Assembly (NCBI GenBank): GCA_003635265.1
Contig: PYIZ01000042.1
Location: forward strand, 1-64,000
From: Candidatus Poribacteria bacterium
Lineage (GTDB): Bacteria > Poribacteria > WGA-4E > PCPOR2b
Direction: 5' to 3'
Length of the DNA: 64,000 nt
Shown here: one piece after another, positions 62,306 through 64,000 of the stretch
Position numbering within the stretch: the first letter of the stretch is position 1
Layout: each line of letters starts with the position of its first letter
The notes under the pieces: model-generated
What the model was told of the DNA's origin: nothing
The model's database searches: none
What the model saw: the letters and a program-made list of their open reading frames with translations, nothing else
Made by a program: the position numbers and the translations under genes

Positions 62306-63649
62306 TCACTCCCGTTCCTTCCACCCCGGTCCGCCGCCAAACACACGATTCGTCCCGACGAGCGGGATGCCACAAATCATTGATGCCTCCAGGTTCAATG
62401 CCCGGAGATCTTCGGGATCGAGATCATGGACATCCGCCTTGCCACAAGCACGGGCGAGGATCTGGATCTCCGAAGTCATCGCTTGCAACAGGTTGGCAAC
62501 GCGCTCTGACGCTTCGTCGATATCAAGGCGTTTCATCAGGTCGGGATCCTGCGTTGTAATCCCGACGGGACAGCGTCCCGTATGGCAGTGGTGGCAGTGG
62601 TACGGTTCGGTGCCGAGTTCGTGATAATCCTCGACATGGATGGGTTTGTTGCAGTTGAGTGCCATCAGCGCCGCCGTGCCGATATATACCGCGTCCGCAC
62701 CGAGTGCCATCGCCTTCGCCGCGTCCACACCGTGCCGGATGCCGCCCGCAATAATGAGCTGCACTTCACCGTACAGTCCGAGATCTTCGAGTGCTGCGCG
62801 TGCCTCACACACGGCAGCGAGCGTCGGAACCCCTGTGTGCTCCTGACAGATTTCAGCAGAGGCACCGGTGCCGCCTTCCATCCCGTCCACAACGATTACA
62901 TCGGCACCCGCCTTTGCTGCTAACTTCACGTCGTCGAATACCCGTGTCGCTCCCATTTTCACGAAGATTGGCACCTGCCAGTCGGTAGCCTCTCGTAGCT
63001 CTTCAATTTTGATGATCATGTCGTCGGGACCGAGGAAGTCGGGGTGTCGTGCCGGGCTGCGCTGATCGACGCCAAGGGGCAGATCTCGCTGTTCTGCAAC
63101 CGTGTCCAACACCTTTGATCCGAGCAGTAATCCGCCCGTTCCCGGCTTCGCGCCCTGTCCAATTGTCAGTTCGATGCCATCTGCCATCTGTAAATGGTGG
63201 ACATCAATGCCGTAGCGGGAGGGCAGCACCTCATAAATCAGAGACCGGCTGTGCTCACGCTCCGCCATCAGCATCCCGCCATCGCCGGTGGTATTGGACG
63301 AACCGACGATATTCGCTCCTTTTGCTAACGCGACCTTCGCGTTGTAGGAGAGCGCGCCCCAGCTCATGCCGGTGATCATGATAGGAACATCAAGTTCGAT
63401 CGGCTTTTCAGCGAAGCGGGTGCCGAGAACTGTTTTGGGTGAACAGCGTTCCCGATAGCCTTCGAGTGGGATACGGGTCAGGGTACAGGGGATGAAGGTC
63501 AGGTCATCAAACGTCGCCCATCGCCGCTCACGCAGCGTCCCAAATCCACGGATACGGTATCGTCCTAACTCCGCTTTGACTTGGATATCTTCAATGATGT
63601 CGGGGGTGAATGTTCCACTGGTTCGGAGGTAATTCAATTTGTCTGGCAT
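62306..63649 (-). CDS. FMN-binding glutamate-synthase-family protein (MgsC/GlxD-like)
   Basis: A 447-residue TIM-barrel protein of the glutamate synthase central/FMN domain type. Key segments: PIMITGMSWGALSYNAKVAL, GSSNTTGDGGML, TIGQGAKPGTGG, VDGMEGGTGAS, LIIAGGIRHGVDAAKAMALGADAVYIGTA (phosphate/FMN-binding), and a Cys cluster HCHTGRCPVGITTQDP for a [3Fe-4S] centre. It is the size of MgsC/GlxD, not of full GltB. It lies 121 bp upstream of the type III synthetase, as in gmaS-mgs or glnT-glxBCD clusters. The companion mgsA/B or glxB/C genes are not in the window. A weak GGA site precedes the ATG. Confidence 0.9.
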   Translation of the reverse strand: MPDKLNYLRTSGTFTPDIIEDIQVKAELGRYRIRGFGTLRERRWATFDDLTFIPCTLTRIPLEGYRERCSPKTVLGTRFAEKPIELDVPIMITGMSWGALSYNAKVALAKGANIVGSSNTTGDGGMLMAEREHSRSLIYEVLPSRYGIDVHHLQMADGIELTIGQGAKPGTGGLLLGSKVLDTVAEQRDLPLGVDQRSPARHPDFLGPDDMIIKIEELREATDWQVPIFVKMGATRVFDDVKLAAKAGADVIVVDGMEGGTGASAEICQEHTGVPTLAAVCEARAALEDLGLYGEVQLIIAGGIRHGVDAAKAMALGADAVYIGTAALMALNCNKPIHVEDYHELGTEPYHCHHCHTGRCPVGITTQDPDLMKRLDIDEASERVANLLQAMTSEIQILARACGKADVHDLDPEDLRALNLEASMICGIPLVGTNRVFGGGPGWKERE

Positions 63650-63949
63650 GTTGTTTTGAAGTCCGAAAATACCAACAATGTCGCGCTATCGTTCTAGGCT
63701 TAATTCACCAAACATCGTTGCGCGACAGACCGGGTATTTGGTAAAAGTTTCTCTCTAACACACTGCATAATTATAGTGGATCTTAGAATTAATGAGACAC
63801 TTCAACCCGTGTGGTTAGGAAAACGAAACTACCTTTCTCCCGTTTGGTAGGCGCTGTTTCTAACTGCGCCGATGCGGTGCGGTTTGCACCCGCACCTACC
63901 GGAGGACGAAAGTGTCTATTTATTTTTAGAATTCACCATAAATTCCTGC
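63650..63949. other. Intergenic region with two hairpins
   Basis: About 300 bp. From 63846 to 63900 there is a nested element: GGTAGG (63846-63851) and CCTACC (63895-63900) enclose two hairpins, GGCGC-T-GTT/AAC-T-GCGCC (63850-63870) and GGTGCGG/CCGCACC (63876-63896). Nothing coding is visible. Confidence 0.55.
63846..63900. repeat. Twin-hairpin element
   Basis: Two GC-rich hairpins (63850-63870 and 63876-63896) are bounded by matching GGTAGG and CCTACC ends, a layout like dispersed hairpin repeats elsewhere in the window, though the sequence is different. Confidence 0.45.
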
Positions 63950-64000
63950 CTAAAGTGGGGCACGTCGAGCCAACCATTCGGCATTAGCGTCAATCCTTTC
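63916..64000 (-). other. Possible 3' end of a gene running off the right edge
   Basis: On the minus strand two frames are open to the window edge: one ends at 63916 (KGLTLMPNGWLDVPHFRQEF and seven more residues before the stop), the other at 63950 (ERIDANAEWLARRAPL). The first looks more protein-like, but neither can be identified from so short a piece. Confidence 0.25.

Noticed and set aside
1..64000. CRISPR arrays, tRNA or rRNA genes
   Set aside because: No regularly spaced direct repeats and no cloverleaf or rRNA-like sequence was found by eye; a tRNA in an intergenic gap cannot be fully excluded without a search.

Overview
The window is a chromosomal stretch of a Gram-negative-type bacterium with roughly even GC. 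The gene content (giant secreted TPR proteins, six phytanoyl-CoA-dioxygenase-family genes, a CotH kinase fused to ankyrin repeats, a second ankyrin protein, Gfo/Idh and sugar-related genes, many dispersed hairpin repeats) resembles Candidatus Poribacteria or a related sponge-associated/marine lineage. This is inference from gene content: no rRNA, tRNA or universal marker gene is present to confirm it.

Left part (1-17.6 kb): two tandem, paralogous giant TPR genes. The first is cut by the window edge and ends in a carbohydrate-binding-like module. The second has a signal peptide and a different C-terminal galactose-binding-like module. A fragment of that second module is stranded downstream of the first gene. 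Next come a methyltransferase with a signal peptide (17.7 kb) and a MoxR/DUF58/BatA/vWA operon (18.5-28.4 kb) that contains a PIN-domain toxin-antitoxin-like pair and several small membrane or envelope genes.

Middle (28.4-45.6 kb): a structured intergenic element behind a good sigma70-type promoter; a tandem pair of TPR-thioredoxin genes with duplicated leaders; an unknown 347-aa protein; an APH(6)-like kinase and a PhyH gene; the CotH-ankyrin gene; a divergent ankyrin/PhyH pair; a class A beta-lactamase-like protein; another PhyH gene; and an NAD-dependent epimerase divergent from a complete TctC-TctB-TctA tripartite tricarboxylate transporter operon.

Right part (45.7-64 kb): a divergent sigma-54 factor; an AMMECR1 remnant; Lon-N domain, PgsA-type, coiled-coil and four-repeat membrane proteins; a two-gene PhyH operon including a double-domain protein; a ~970-bp gene-poor interval of repeats and a decayed ORF; a Gp37/Gp68 (DUF5131) gene; a TIM-barrel protein with a Gfo/Idh dehydrogenase; an orphan MazE-like antitoxin; another PhyH gene; an aldolase-amidohydrolase pair; and a type III glutamine-synthetase-like enzyme with an FMN glutamate-synthase-like protein, matching two components of the N-methylglutamate (gmaS/mgsC) or glxD/glnT type of pathway.

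The most interesting signals are: (i) a PhyH subgroup in which the metal-binding Asp of the HxD motif is replaced by Ser, Asn or Gly; (ii) several families of short perfect palindromes and hairpins, including a 28-bp palindrome translated in frame inside moxR; (iii) a compact structured element starting at the predicted transcription start of a strong promoter.
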